DNA from: a virus
DNA length: 22,451 nucleotides
IMG/VR virus record: IMGVR_UViG_3300007345_003804
Coordinates: 1 to 22,451 of that record
Direction: 5' to 3' (one strand)
This document shows, in pieces, positions 1 to 6,991 of the stretch. Below the pieces are notes generated by a model that saw only the letters and a program-made list of their open reading frames with translations, made no database searches and was not told where the DNA came from. Positions within the stretch are counted from its first letter, which is position 1, and the number at the start of each line of letters is the position of its first letter. Position numbers and translations under genes: made by a program.

Positions 1-1
1 A

Positions 2-370
2 GCATTATACAGGTCTCCAGCATTTGTCAAAGGTATTATCGATAGAATCGGAGTACCACAAAAATTGGCAATGACCGACTATGAAGGTAGAAGAGAAGCT
101 ATGCTGCCAGAACAATGCGTAGCAGAGGAGTTCGAAGTTGGTGAAAAGATTTGGGCAATAAAACAGAACTATCCAGCGTTAGTGCAAAGAGAGCTTCAGC
201 CCGAAAAAGTAGAGGAGCGAGGCTACAAGGTATATCTAGTATATACAATTGAAGCACAACAAGAGGACTTAGAAAAAACGTACTTCCCACACTTAAGTTT
301 TGCAGGTAAGAACCATGCATTAGCAGCTTATGATATGGGCAGTCTAAGACATTTACAAGAGTATATGTAA
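2..370 (+). CDS. Unknown protein, C-terminal part (5' end outside window)
   Basis: The frame is open from base 2 to the TAA at 370, so the first in-frame ATG (65) is probably internal and the gene begins before the window. About 122 residues are visible. They are mixed alpha/beta in character, without membrane segment or signal peptide, and end in a short helical stretch (LRHLQEYM). I do not recognise the family. It is followed after 13 nt by a small membrane-protein gene on the same strand, so it is probably the end of an upstream operon. Confidence 0.7.
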   Translation, partial: ALYRSPAFVKGIIDRIGVPQKLAMTDYEGRREAMLPEQCVAEEFEVGEKIWAIKQNYPALVQRELQPEKVEERGYKVYLVYTIEAQQEDLEKTYFPHLSFAGKNHALAAYDMGSLRHLQEYM

Positions 371-383
371 AAAGGAAAAACAA

Positions 384-650
384 ATGGATGCAATTCAATG
401 GCTTATTGCATTTTATCTCGCAGCTTGGGCATTGATGTTTTTAAGAACATTCCCAGCAAGTATGAGAACAATAAAAGAAGTAGCACCTAACTCAATAGTA
501 TATAAGTACCGAGTTATTGGTGGAATTGCGTATGCGCTAATGTTATTTATAGCGTGTATACCATTGTTTAAAATATTGATTGATGATGATGCTAAAGAAA
601 GATTTATTATATCTTTTACAGCAGGGATTTTAGGAGATAAAAATGCATAG
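384..650 (+). CDS. Small two-TM membrane protein
   Basis: This 88-residue protein has two hydrophobic segments, about residues 5-20 and 45-66, joined by a basic loop, with a charged DDDAKERF patch after the second. It probably sits in the host inner membrane with both ends on the same side. A purine-rich AAAGGAAAAA stretch precedes the ATG. Its last 8 nt overlap the start of the next gene, which suggests translational coupling. No family is recognised. It is too short for a transporter; lysis or superinfection functions are possible, but nothing here shows them. Confidence 0.75.
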   Translation: MDAIQWLIAFYLAAWALMFLRTFPASMRTIKEVAPNSIVYKYRVIGGIAYALMLFIACIPLFKILIDDDAKERFIISFTAGILGDKNA

Positions 651-855
651 AGGAAACCCATATTATGAAGCATTGATAGCTAAATATCAAGCTGAAATAT
701 TAGAAGCAAAGGCAGTACTAAAAACATATTTTACCAGCTCAGTTGGTATAGGAGAACATTCAGACTTAATTCAAGAGTTTGATAAACAATTAGGCAAACT
801 TGCCGAAGCACAAGATAAATTAAGCTCTCTTAAGGATTTAATCAAAAATGCATGA
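643..855 (+). CDS. Small helical hypothetical protein
   Basis: The 70-residue product is strongly helical, with two amphipathic stretches (about 6-30 and 41-68) split by a short SSVGIGEHS linker, as in a helical hairpin or coiled coil. There is no membrane segment. It starts 8 nt inside the preceding gene, with TAGGAG about 7 nt upstream as ribosome site, and itself overlaps the next gene by 8 nt at a nearly identical junction (ATGCATAG here, ATGCATGA downstream). Function unknown. Size and composition suggest a structural or protein-binding role. Confidence 0.7.
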   Translation: MHRGNPYYEALIAKYQAEILEAKAVLKTYFTSSVGIGEHSDLIQEFDKQLGKLAEAQDKLSSLKDLIKNA

Positions 856-1024
856 TATACAACAATGTACTCAAAAACTAATAGCATTATTAGATGCTGT
901 CGAAAGAATAGATAGATTTAATAAAGAAACATTGCCTTATAAACTAGATAATGCAAAAGAATTAGCTAGAGAATTAAAACAAGAATATAAGGTGAATAAA
1001 ATTGATATTAACAACAACAAATAA
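848..1024 (+). CDS. Small helical hypothetical protein (58 aa)
   Basis: ATG at 848 opens a 58-codon frame to the TAA at 1022-1024. The product begins MHDIQQCTQKLIALLDAVER and continues with a Lys/Glu-rich helix, so it is predicted to be wholly helical. It overlaps the upstream gene by 8 nt in the same manner as the gene before it, and both small proteins begin Met-His, which makes translation likely. The downstream frame starts inside its last codons. Function unknown. Confidence 0.6.
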   Translation: MHDIQQCTQKLIALLDAVERIDRFNKETLPYKLDNAKELARELKQEYKVNKIDINNNK

Positions 1025-1349
1025 TAAGACCATTGGTGTCACAAGAAATCCATATGAGAGAGTAGTATCTCTATATATGCTAAGTTTAGATTACATTGGT
1101 TTAGATAAATGGATTGATAAGCATAAACCAATAATGCAAACAGAACAATTTGCAAGCTGCGATTACTTAATAAGATTTGAAAACTGGGAACAGGAACTAT
1201 TAGATTTAGAAGTAGAAGTGATAGATAAATCAGAAGTAGAGAAGTCAATAGAAATGTACGATTGGAAAGGATGGTATACATTAAATACTCGTAGTCATGT
1301 TGCTGAGCTGTATCACAATGATATTATTACCTACGGGTATAGCTATTAA
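1002..1349 (+). CDS. Truncated sulfotransferase-like protein
   Basis: The protein resembles the C-terminal half of phage sulfotransferase-family proteins. It has the 3'-phosphate-binding signature TRNPYERVVSLY (residues 14-25) and ends in the typical ELYHNDIITYGYSY tail, where family members finish with a Tyr/Phe-rich strand. The 5'-phosphosulfate loop (IPKTGG type) that should precede this is absent: residues 1-13 are too short and end directly in TIGVTRNP. The chosen start is TTG at 1002 with AAGGTG 7 nt upstream; no in-frame ATG precedes it. At 115 residues it is well below the 180-220 of the two intact relatives at 14507 and 15066. It may be a decayed paralogue, a partner subunit, or a non-catalytic PAPS-fold protein. 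Confidence 0.6.
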   Translation: MILTTTNNKTIGVTRNPYERVVSLYMLSLDYIGLDKWIDKHKPIMQTEQFASCDYLIRFENWEQELLDLEVEVIDKSEVEKSIEMYDWKGWYTLNTRSHVAELYHNDIITYGYSY

Positions 1350-1350
1350 A

Positions 1351-1391
1351 AAATAGTTCTTGACTCATGCCCAAACTTCTTGTATAATATA
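1351..1391 (+). promoter_or_regulatory. Promoter P1 (sigma70-type, shared 41-bp module)
   Basis: The -35 box TTGACT lies at 1360-1365 and the -10 box TATAAT at 1383-1388, with an exact 17-bp spacer. The upstream AAATAGTTC and the downstream ATA match three other promoters in the window (2566, 6951, 11373). Predicted +1 is near 1395, leaving a leader of about 18 nt that contains AAGGA (1400-1404) before the ATG at 1413. Confidence 0.9.
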
Positions 1392-1412
1392 TTTATATTA
1401 AGGAAATAAGCA

Positions 1413-1883
1413 ATGAGTGACAGGTTTTACCAACAAATGCTAGATACCACAGGTTGGTGTCCAGGGTATCGTAATACTCATACTCTTGCCGAATACACTA
1501 AAAACTACACATTAAAAAGGAAAAGAACTATGGCGTGGACAGACGAAGCTAAAGCTCAGGCAGTAGAGATGTATACTGCAGAAGAACCAACTCCAGAAAA
1601 CAGTATGGAAGTTGTTAAGATGATTGCTGAAGAATTAGGCGAGAGCCCAAATGGTGTCAGAATGATTCTTACTAAAGCAGGAGTATATGTAAAGAAAACT
1701 CCAGCTGTTAAGTCAAGCAGTGGTGGAACTGGTGGTGGCAGAGTAAATGTTGCCGCAGCTCAAGACGAACTGACTAAAGCGATTAGTGACATGGGCGAAG
1801 AAGCCGATGCAGCTATCATAAGCAAGCTCACAGGGAAAGCTGCTATGTATTTCGCTACTCTAATTAATAAACTAAACGATTAA
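1413..1883 (+). CDS. HTH DNA-binding protein, probable phage transcription regulator
   Basis: This 156-residue protein has three parts: a 39-residue N-terminal piece (MSDRFYQQMLDTTGW...), a helix-turn-helix unit at about 42-92 (WTDEAKAQ, then MIAEELGESPNGVRMILTKAG), and a Gly/Ser linker (SSSGGTGGGR) leading to an Ala-rich helical tail. The HTH unit matches the repeats of the protein at 7778 in layout: an aromatic-(S/T)-(D/E) entry, an IAEE helix, then a recognition helix ending in Gly. It is the first gene after P1 and is followed directly by a terminator, so it is probably a strongly expressed single-gene unit. ATG 1413 has AAGGA 8 nt upstream; ATG 1530 (M40) also has AAGGA at the same distance and could give a short form. 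The regulatory role is inferred. Confidence 0.75.
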   Translation: MSDRFYQQMLDTTGWCPGYRNTHTLAEYTKNYTLKRKRTMAWTDEAKAQAVEMYTAEEPTPENSMEVVKMIAEELGESPNGVRMILTKAGVYVKKTPAVKSSSGGTGGGRVNVAAAQDELTKAISDMGEEADAAIISKLTGKAAMYFATLINKLND

Positions 1884-1895
1884 TTACCCCTGAAA

Positions 1896-1927
1896 ACATG
1901 GGGAGGGCAACCTCCCTGTGTATTTTT
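1896..1927 (+). terminator. Rho-independent terminator after the HTH gene
   Basis: GGGAGG (1901-1906) pairs with CCTCCC (1911-1916) around a GCAA tetraloop. ACA (1896-1898) can pair with TGT (1917-1919), and TATTTTTG follows. An alternative pairing, CCCC 1887-1890 with GGGG 1900-1903, competes for the 5' arm. It lies 13-44 nt after the stop codon at 1883. Confidence 0.85.
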
Positions 1928-2003
1928 GTACCTTTAATAAAGACCTTGTAACATATAACCATTGATGGGACGCTAATAGATATTAACCACCCACAAGGAA
2001 CAG

Positions 2004-2276
2004 ATGAAGAAAGATGACTTTATTAAAAAAGTTACCACTGCAGGTGATGCAATAGTAACATATCGAAGTCAAAATAGTCGCAGATTGAAATATAATGTTT
2101 GCACTATGGATTTTGATAATAAGTATATACAATCAAAAAAGAATCGAGCAAAACCTAATCAAAAACAAGTTCTATTGTTTTGCTGGGATACCGACTCTTA
2201 CAGACTGTTAGCTCCAGATAATGTGACTTCTATCGTGCCTTTAGCAAAGATACTGAGAAATGATAGAACTACATGA
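2004..2276 (+). CDS. Small beta-barrel protein, WYL_2/DUF2693-like
   Basis: This 90-residue protein ends with a pattern typical of small Sm/SH3-like barrels of the WYL_2 (DUF2693) type: a hydrophobic strand, a CWDTDSYRLL strand, then an exit strand (DNVTSIVPL). In the family this is the V(F)DVE..W..(F)..DSI region. A basic loop (SKKNRAKPNQK, about 49-58) might contact nucleic acid. AAGGAACAG sits just before the ATG. No promoter is visible after the terminator upstream, so transcription may come from readthrough. It overlaps the next gene by 17 nt. The fold is inferred from the pattern and the function is unknown. A second protein with the same pattern is encoded at 19120. Confidence 0.6.
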   Translation: MKKDDFIKKVTTAGDAIVTYRSQNSRRLKYNVCTMDFDNKYIQSKKNRAKPNQKQVLLFCWDTDSYRLLAPDNVTSIVPLAKILRNDRTT

Positions 2277-2565
2277 AGCCCCAGCAGTGTATGAAAAATG
2301 TATACACTATAACGAAGAAAAAAGTGAGAAAGTATATGTAATGGTAAATACTTTTCGTGAAACGGAATATTTACACATACGAAAATACTATCAAGACTTT
2401 GATGAAACATGGAAGCCTACAAGGGATGGCATTGCGCTACCTATAGATTTCGATAATACTAGAGAGCTTTTTGATTCATTAGTGGAGATTCTTTCTATAT
2501 CCGAAGTCAAAGGAGTTTTAGAAACTCATTTTAAAGAAACAATAGATAAAATCTATCAACCTTAA
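2260..2565 (+). CDS. PC4/p15-like ssDNA-binding transcriptional coactivator
   Basis: Residues about 31-75 match the PC4 (p15) core: TEYLHIRKYYQDFDETWKPTRDGIALPIDFDNTRELFDSL was compared piece by piece with the family pattern (v)dIReyy.d..g...PtrkGIsL....w..L. The IRKYY strand, the PTRDGIAL strand and the following amphipathic helix are all in place. PC4 domains form dimers that bind single-stranded DNA and, in some systems, affect transcription. The 101 residues add a short acidic N-terminus and a helical C-terminus. The gene starts within the previous one (17-nt overlap) and ends 1 nt before promoter module P2. A role in phage replication or transcription is inferred. Confidence 0.75.
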   Translation: MIELHEAPAVYEKCIHYNEEKSEKVYVMVNTFRETEYLHIRKYYQDFDETWKPTRDGIALPIDFDNTRELFDSLVEILSISEVKGVLETHFKETIDKIYQP

Positions 2566-2606
2566 AAATAGTTCTTGACAAAACCTCAAATATTCTGTAT
2601 AATATA
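2566..2606 (+). promoter_or_regulatory. Promoter P2 (shared 41-bp module, leaderless start)
   Basis: TTGACA at 2575-2580 and TATAAT at 2598-2603 are perfect consensus boxes with a 17-bp spacer, flanked by the same AAATAGTTC and ATA as P1. Only six bases separate the -10 box from the ATG at 2610, so transcription should begin at or next to the A of the start codon. That leaves no room for a ribosome binding site. Confidence 0.92.
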
Positions 2607-2609
2607 CAT

Positions 2610-3548
2610 ATGAATAAAACAGAATACCTAGAGTTGTGTAATCAAAAGTACGCTGAGGGCAATCCAATATTGCCTGATGATGTGTATGATAGACTTGTAG
2701 AGAATACTGAACTTGAAAATAAAGTTGGGTATGATTCTAGTGAAGAAAGATTCCAACACCCCTTCCCAATGTATTCATTACAAAAAGTCTTTGTCGGAAA
2801 AGATAAAGAACCAGATTGGGATTCCAAAGAACCACACATAATGACTGCCAAGTTGGACGGTGCCGCCGTGTCTATAACTTATATAGAAGGTGTACTGACA
2901 CAGGCGTTGACTCGTGGTGATGGAAAAGCAGGGCTAGATATTACAGATAAAATTAAGACTTTAGTGCCAAATAAAATATGGAGCAAAGGACTGAAACAGA
3001 TTACTGGAGAAGTTGTTGCACCAAAAGAAATACCAAATGCTAGAAATTATGCAAGTGGTGCTTTGAATCTAAAGGACTTAAAAGAGTTTGAATCTCGTGA
3101 TATAACTTTTATAGCTTACGGAATCCAACCAGCAATATGTGCTAGTTGGACTGAAGATATGGCTATGATAAAAGACATGGGATTCTTAACTGTCACACAT
3201 AGTGATTATAGCCAGTATCCTCAGGATGGTAAAGTTGTAAGGGTCGACTCTAATATATATTTTAAAACATTAGGCCACACTTCACACCACCCAAGAGGAG
3301 CCTTCGCTCTAAAAACTAGACAGGCAGGAGTAGTTACTCGATTACTTGATGTTGAATGGAATGTCGGTAAGTCTGGTGCTGTCTCACCTGTTGCAATCTT
3401 AGAGCCGTGTGTGATTGGCGAAGCTACTATTAGTAGAGCAACTCTACATAATATTGGTTACATAGAAGCGTTAAACCTAGAAATAGGTTGTAATGTAGAA
3501 GTTATTAGAAGTGGGGAAATAATACCTCGCGTTGTAAAAAGAGTATGA
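2610..3548 (+). CDS. ligA: NAD+-dependent DNA ligase, catalytic N-terminal half
   Basis: This protein corresponds to domain Ia, the adenylation domain and the OB fold of bacterial LigA. Visible landmarks are PDDVYDR (22-28, domain Ia), motif I AKLDG with nucleophile K81, TRGDG (101-105), GEV with E134, NARNYASGALN (143-153), DGKVVRV (206-212, motif IV region), FALK with K235 (motif V), and an OB fold ending EIIPRVVKRV (303-312). LigA normally continues into a Zn finger, HhH repeats and BRCT. Here the frame stops right after the OB fold, and that remainder is encoded at 7017. Motif IV has Arg (R211) where E. coli LigA has Lys. The Tyr-His pair of domain Ia reads Lys-Tyr (13-14). It should seal NAD+-dependent nicks, probably with the other half. 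Confidence 0.93.
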   Translation: MNKTEYLELCNQKYAEGNPILPDDVYDRLVENTELENKVGYDSSEERFQHPFPMYSLQKVFVGKDKEPDWDSKEPHIMTAKLDGAAVSITYIEGVLTQALTRGDGKAGLDITDKIKTLVPNKIWSKGLKQITGEVVAPKEIPNARNYASGALNLKDLKEFESRDITFIAYGIQPAICASWTEDMAMIKDMGFLTVTHSDYSQYPQDGKVVRVDSNIYFKTLGHTSHHPRGAFALKTRQAGVVTRLLDVEWNVGKSGAVSPVAILEPCVIGEATISRATLHNIGYIEALNLEIGCNVEVIRSGEIIPRVVKRV

Positions 3549-3838
3549 AGTATGCAAAAGAAGAGCTGGAAAACAGCAACAGGATATTTAAAAGTGCTAC
3601 ACCAAAACTTACCCTTGATTGGTATGTTAAGTGGACTGCTAGTGTTATCCTTCTTGCAGCTATGGTTATTAGGTCAACAGGAATATCGAACACTGCTGAT
3701 ACAATATTATCTTTCTTTGGGTGTTTAGGTTGGTTATTTGTTGCTTTTATCTGGAAAGATAGAGCCTTAATTATTCTAAATGCTATTGCTTGTTTTATAT
3801 TATTAACAGGACTTTTAACTAAATTATTTACTGTCTAA
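3545..3838 (+). CDS. Small three-TM membrane protein (DUF6552-like)
   Basis: This 97-residue protein has a charged N-terminus (about 1-25) and three hydrophobic segments near 29-45, 53-69 and 74-95, with the motif WKDRALIILNA between the last two. The pattern LDWYVKWTAS...GWLFVAFIWKDRALI resembles the small DUF6552 membrane proteins I recall from marine phages and bacteria; this was not checked. It starts with an ATGA overlap on the ligase stop codon, so the two are translationally coupled and share promoter P2. Function unknown. Confidence 0.75.
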   Translation: MKYAKEELENSNRIFKSATPKLTLDWYVKWTASVILLAAMVIRSTGISNTADTILSFFGCLGWLFVAFIWKDRALIILNAIACFILLTGLLTKLFTV

Positions 3839-4224
3839 TGGCAGGAGGTATATACAACGAAACGTATTTTCGCAACTACCCTGAAGAAAAAGACAGGGAT
3901 GGAATACTATATGGCATAGTACTGGTTAATATGAAAACATGGGAACGAGAAACTATAAAAGTCGGCATCGCAAAAGGAAGAACATTCAAAGACGCCGTTC
4001 GAAGGGGGCGTGGATTCACCAACTACGATATTCGGATTCAGCGTTTGTGGAGCGGGACGATATACGATTGTTGGAGATTCGAGCAGAAGCTACACAACCA
4101 GTTTCAGAAAGATAGACATAAAACACAACACAAGTTTGGTGGACACACGGAATGTTTCAGCATGGAGTCTAAAATATTAGAGGCATTTCCAAAAAAGAAT
4201 GAAGAATATGATAGCAATAATTGA
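3838..4224 (+). CDS. GIY-YIG / T5orf172-like nuclease-fold protein
   Basis: The 128 residues fit the GIY-YIG superfamily: GILYGIVLV (22-30, first strand with Tyr25), IKVGIAKGR (40-48, second strand and Arg48), WRFEQKLHNQF (79-89, helix with Glu82), and GHTECFSM (102-109), which is the characteristic tail of T5orf172 and MUG113-type members. In the family the Tyr, Arg and Glu form a metal-dependent phosphodiester-cleaving site. It starts within the preceding stop codon (TAATG). It lies between the two ligase halves, where a homing-type nuclease could have helped insert a cassette, but free-standing members of this family often have unknown roles. Codon choice looks richer in G+C (GGGGGCGTGG, GAGCGGGACG) than the flanking genes. 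Confidence 0.7.
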   Translation: MAGGIYNETYFRNYPEEKDRDGILYGIVLVNMKTWERETIKVGIAKGRTFKDAVRRGRGFTNYDIRIQRLWSGTIYDCWRFEQKLHNQFQKDRHKTQHKFGGHTECFSMESKILEAFPKKNEEYDSNN

Positions 4225-4738
4225 AAACTTTTATACTAAGGAAGAATGTGATTCACTCAGAAATCACCCCGATAATGAATGGATAGCCGCAAGTTCCAGA
4301 AGCTTAGATGGAAAAGTCACAACTGGTGGGTACAGAAATGCAGACATAACTTATCGTTTACCTGTGAAAAGAAAGGAAGTCGTAGAAGCATTTAAAACTT
4401 TCAATAAACAACATTATAACTTACACTTGAATGGACACATTGAAGCAGCTATCAATAGATATGGAGTTGGACAATATTTTAAATTACACTATGATATGAT
4501 ATTGGACGATACTTTATATGACAAGAAAAGAGAATGTAGAAAAATCTCTGCAGCTATTCAGCTGTCAGACCCCAGCGAGTACGAAGGTGGTAGACTAATT
4601 GTAAAAGGATATTCAACACCTGTTGGACAAGGAACAATGATTTTATTCCACTCGCTATCATCACACGAAGTCACCCCAATTACAAAAGGAATGAGATACA
4701 GTCAAAATATATTTGCCTACGGAAAGTTTGAATTATGA
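4199..4738 (+). CDS. 2OG-Fe(II) oxygenase (prolyl 4-hydroxylase-like)
   Basis: This is a 179-residue double-stranded beta-helix dioxygenase. The iron ligands are seen as HYD (H97, D99) in YFKLHYDMILDD and the distal H156 in SLSSHEVTPITKG. R166 in GMRYS should bind the 2-oxoglutarate carboxylate, and the C-terminal FAYGKFEL strand fits. EYEGGRLIV (128-136) is the usual strand between the two ligand sets. The family hydroxylates peptides, amino acids or small molecules using O2 and 2OG. The start could be ATG 4199 or ATG 4208 (MIAIIENFY); neither has a strong SD. It overlaps the previous gene and is ATGA-coupled to the carbamoyltransferase, which suggests action on a shared substrate. The substrate is unknown. 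Confidence 0.88.
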   Translation: MKNMIAIIENFYTKEECDSLRNHPDNEWIAASSRSLDGKVTTGGYRNADITYRLPVKRKEVVEAFKTFNKQHYNLHLNGHIEAAINRYGVGQYFKLHYDMILDDTLYDKKRECRKISAAIQLSDPSEYEGGRLIVKGYSTPVGQGTMILFHSLSSHEVTPITKGMRYSQNIFAYGKFEL

Positions 4739-6072
4739 AGTTTATAGGAATTAGTGAAGGCTTCCATGATGCAGCGATAGCTGTGGTAGATGAGTATAAT
4801 CAATTACAATTTGCAACCCAAGCCGAAAGATATACAAGAGTTAAAAATGATAGATGGTTGCCCGATAACTTGGTACAAAAAGAGAAAGGAGACCAAGTTA
4901 TTTATTATGAAAACACAGAGTTTAAAAAAGCAAGACGAGAGCATTATGGTCAGTCTCGAATCGAGCTAAAAAGAGATTACGATATTAAAACAATCTTTCA
5001 TCACGAAAGTCACATGGCGGCAGGTTATTATACTGCTCCATTTACTGAGGATGTTGTATGTGTAGTTATAGACGCAGTAGGCGAGTATGACACAGCAACT
5101 ATATGGAAAGATGGAAAAAAGATATGGAGTAAACAATACCCTTGGTCTTTGGGAATGTTTTATAGTGCTATTACGAAAAGAATAGGACTAAAACCAAATG
5201 AAGATGAGTATATAACAATGGGTATGGCGGCATATGGTGATGCAGAAATAGATATGTCAGAAGAAGTACAGTCTGATTGTAGTCATGGATTTCCTTTAAC
5301 AAAATGGTTTTGGAAACACCCATACGATATAGCCGCAAGTGCGCAGTATACAATAGAACAAGAAATACTAAAAATTATGCGTGAAGCAAGAAAGCATGGC
5401 TCTAAGCTAGTATATGGTGGTGGGGTTGCCTTAAACTGTGTAGCAAATAGTAAGATTCGTCCTATGTTTGATGATATGTGGATATTTCCTAATCCAGGCG
5501 ATGCAGGAAGCGCGCTTGGTTGTATATTAGCACACACAAAGAAACGATTAGAGTATCCTCACACTTTTTGGGGAGAAAACATTTTTAGAGACTTAGAGGT
5601 TAATAAAATAGTAAAGAAACTTGTATACAAAAGAGTATGTGGAGTAGCAAATGGACAAGCAGAGTTTGGTCCAAGAGCTTTGGGTAATAGGTCTTTACTA
5701 GCAGACGTTAGAACTGATGTAAAAGATACTGTAAATGATATAAAACGAAGACAAAAGTTTAGACCATTTGCACCAGCAATACTAGAGGAGTTCTATGACG
5801 AATACTTTGAAGGATATGCAAATGAATATATGCAGTTTGTATCTAAGGCAAAACACGACTACACTAGCGTAACTCATGTAGATGGAACAGCAAGAGTACA
5901 AGTAGTAAAGAATGATGGAAGTAATCTTAGAGAAATACTAGAATATTATTATGAAGTAACTAAAGTTCCTATGTTACTTAATACAAGTTTGAATATAAAA
6001 GGACAACCTATTGTGAACACTTGGGAAGATGCAAAACAATTTGAAACAAAATATGGAGTAAATGTACTATGA
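4735..6072 (+). CDS. Carbamoyltransferase, NodU/TobZ/HypF-like
   Basis: The N-terminal ASKHA/Kae1-like domain begins FIGISEGFHDAAIAVV and holds HHESHMAA with the metal-binding HxxxH (H89, H93), the acidic VIDAVGEYD (111-119) and MGMAAYGD. The VYGGGVALNCVANSKI stretch (226-241) and PNPGDAGSALG are conserved in the family. The C-terminal domain has QAEFGPRALGNRSLLAD (309-324) and FRPFAPAI. NodU-type enzymes make carbamoyl-adenylate from carbamoyl phosphate and ATP and transfer the carbamoyl group to a hydroxyl. At 445 residues it is shorter than the usual 550-600, with short linkers, but all signature blocks are present. It is ATGA-coupled on both sides, to the oxygenase and the SGNH-like gene. 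An O-carbamoylated sugar or nucleoside product is inferred. Confidence 0.92.
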   Translation: MKFIGISEGFHDAAIAVVDEYNQLQFATQAERYTRVKNDRWLPDNLVQKEKGDQVIYYENTEFKKARREHYGQSRIELKRDYDIKTIFHHESHMAAGYYTAPFTEDVVCVVIDAVGEYDTATIWKDGKKIWSKQYPWSLGMFYSAITKRIGLKPNEDEYITMGMAAYGDAEIDMSEEVQSDCSHGFPLTKWFWKHPYDIAASAQYTIEQEILKIMREARKHGSKLVYGGGVALNCVANSKIRPMFDDMWIFPNPGDAGSALGCILAHTKKRLEYPHTFWGENIFRDLEVNKIVKKLVYKRVCGVANGQAEFGPRALGNRSLLADVRTDVKDTVNDIKRRQKFRPFAPAILEEFYDEYFEGYANEYMQFVSKAKHDYTSVTHVDGTARVQVVKNDGSNLREILEYYYEVTKVPMLLNTSLNIKGQPIVNTWEDAKQFETKYGVNVL

Positions 6073-6836
6073 TATATTGGAATGGATGTAGTTTTGTTAG
6101 AGGAATGGAAGTTGGAAAGAAGAAGCATAAGTTTGCTTGGTCTGTTTCAGAAGAGTTTAATCAAGAGTGTATAAATCATGCAAAGGTTGGAGGAAGTAAT
6201 GATAGAATATGGAGGACAACTATAAATGATGTGCCTCAGTTCTTTCAACCTGCCCTTGTAGTAATTATGTGGACTGGAATTAATAGAATGGAGTATTTAG
6301 AGTGGGCACCCCTTAAGTCCCATGAGTTTATATGGAGAGCAGCTAATTGGGCAAACTTTAACTGGAATCCTAAAACTGGATTTATAGATAAAAAGAATAG
6401 TTATATAACTAAAAATCCTGTACCAGGTGTTGTTAAGAAATCTTTACAGGATTATATGGTGAATGTAAGAAATATGCCATTTAATTTAATATATAACTTA
6501 CATTATATGTATACAACTAATATTTACTTAAAGTCATTAGGAATTAATGTTTTGAATTATACTATGTCGAATACTCCCTATCTACATTTACCAGAGTACT
6601 TAGAACGTACATTTAGAGAGGGAGCAAACTTTGTATGGGAGACTCCCCAAATAGATAAAAAAGAATGGTTTAAAAGGTTACCTTTCCTAAAAGAAGAAGG
6701 TATGTATGATATGTGTAAAAAGGCGGGAGTACCCTTTGGAGAAAAAGACCATCCGTTAGAAGAAGGACATGCACTAATGCATGATAGAATAGTAAAGGAT
6801 ATAAGGAAACATGGATTTAATAAAGAGTTTAATTAA
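6069..6836 (+). CDS. SGNH-hydrolase-like protein
   Basis: The start MIYWNGCSFVRG has the block I pattern of SGNH proteins (GxS, S8). GGSNDRIWR (41-49) resembles block II, with Gly and Asn for the oxyanion hole. VVIMWTGINRMEYL (64-77) takes the place of the block III strand. DHPLEEGHALMHDRI near the end (227-241) resembles block V, with D227, H228 and H234. These features suggest an esterase or acyltransferase fold of 255 residues, without signal peptide. It is ATGA-coupled to the carbamoyltransferase, and such pairs often decorate glycans. A 34-codon gene starts inside its last 26 nt. The fold call is moderately sure; catalytic activity is unproven. Confidence 0.72.
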   Translation: MIYWNGCSFVRGMEVGKKKHKFAWSVSEEFNQECINHAKVGGSNDRIWRTTINDVPQFFQPALVVIMWTGINRMEYLEWAPLKSHEFIWRAANWANFNWNPKTGFIDKKNSYITKNPVPGVVKKSLQDYMVNVRNMPFNLIYNLHYMYTTNIYLKSLGINVLNYTMSNTPYLHLPEYLERTFREGANFVWETPQIDKKEWFKRLPFLKEEGMYDMCKKAGVPFGEKDHPLEEGHALMHDRIVKDIRKHGFNKEFN

Positions 6837-6915
6837 AAAGATTCAAGCAGTTTGGTTTCACTGGAAACATAGAAATGATTATGTAGAAGATACCCACATT
6901 TACGAGGACGATTAA
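6811..6915 (+). CDS. Very small protein (34 aa)
   Basis: ATG 6811 opens 34 codons to the TAA at 6913-6915. AAGGAA lies 3-8 nt upstream. The peptide has a basic amphipathic N-terminal helix (MDLIKSLIKKIQAVWFHWKH) and an acidic C-terminus (YVEDTHIYEDD). It could attach to a membrane surface. It overlaps the SGNH-like gene by 26 nt and is the last gene of the P2 unit. The good ribosome site supports it as real. Function unknown. Confidence 0.5.
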   Translation: MDLIKSLIKKIQAVWFHWKHRNDYVEDTHIYEDD

Positions 6916-6950
6916 AAAATTGATTCACGCTTATAAGTCAAGCATCCGAA

Positions 6951-6991
6951 AAAAAGTTCTTGACAGATGCTTAAACTTTTTGTATAATATA
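6951..6991 (+). promoter_or_regulatory. Promoter P3 (shared 41-bp module)
   Basis: TTGACA (6960-6965) and TATAAT (6983-6988) are separated by 17 bp, and the AGTTC upstream and ATA downstream are the same as in the other copies. Predicted +1 near 6995 gives a leader of about 22 nt with AGGAGAGAG (7001-7009) before the GTG at 7017. It is the only copy with A in place of T in the AAATAGTTC block. Confidence 0.92.

Noticed and set aside
1928-2003. Promoter or small RNA in the gap after the first terminator
   Set aside because: TTGTAA and TTGATG occur, but no -10 at the right distance, and no stable hairpin with T-run besides the listed terminator.
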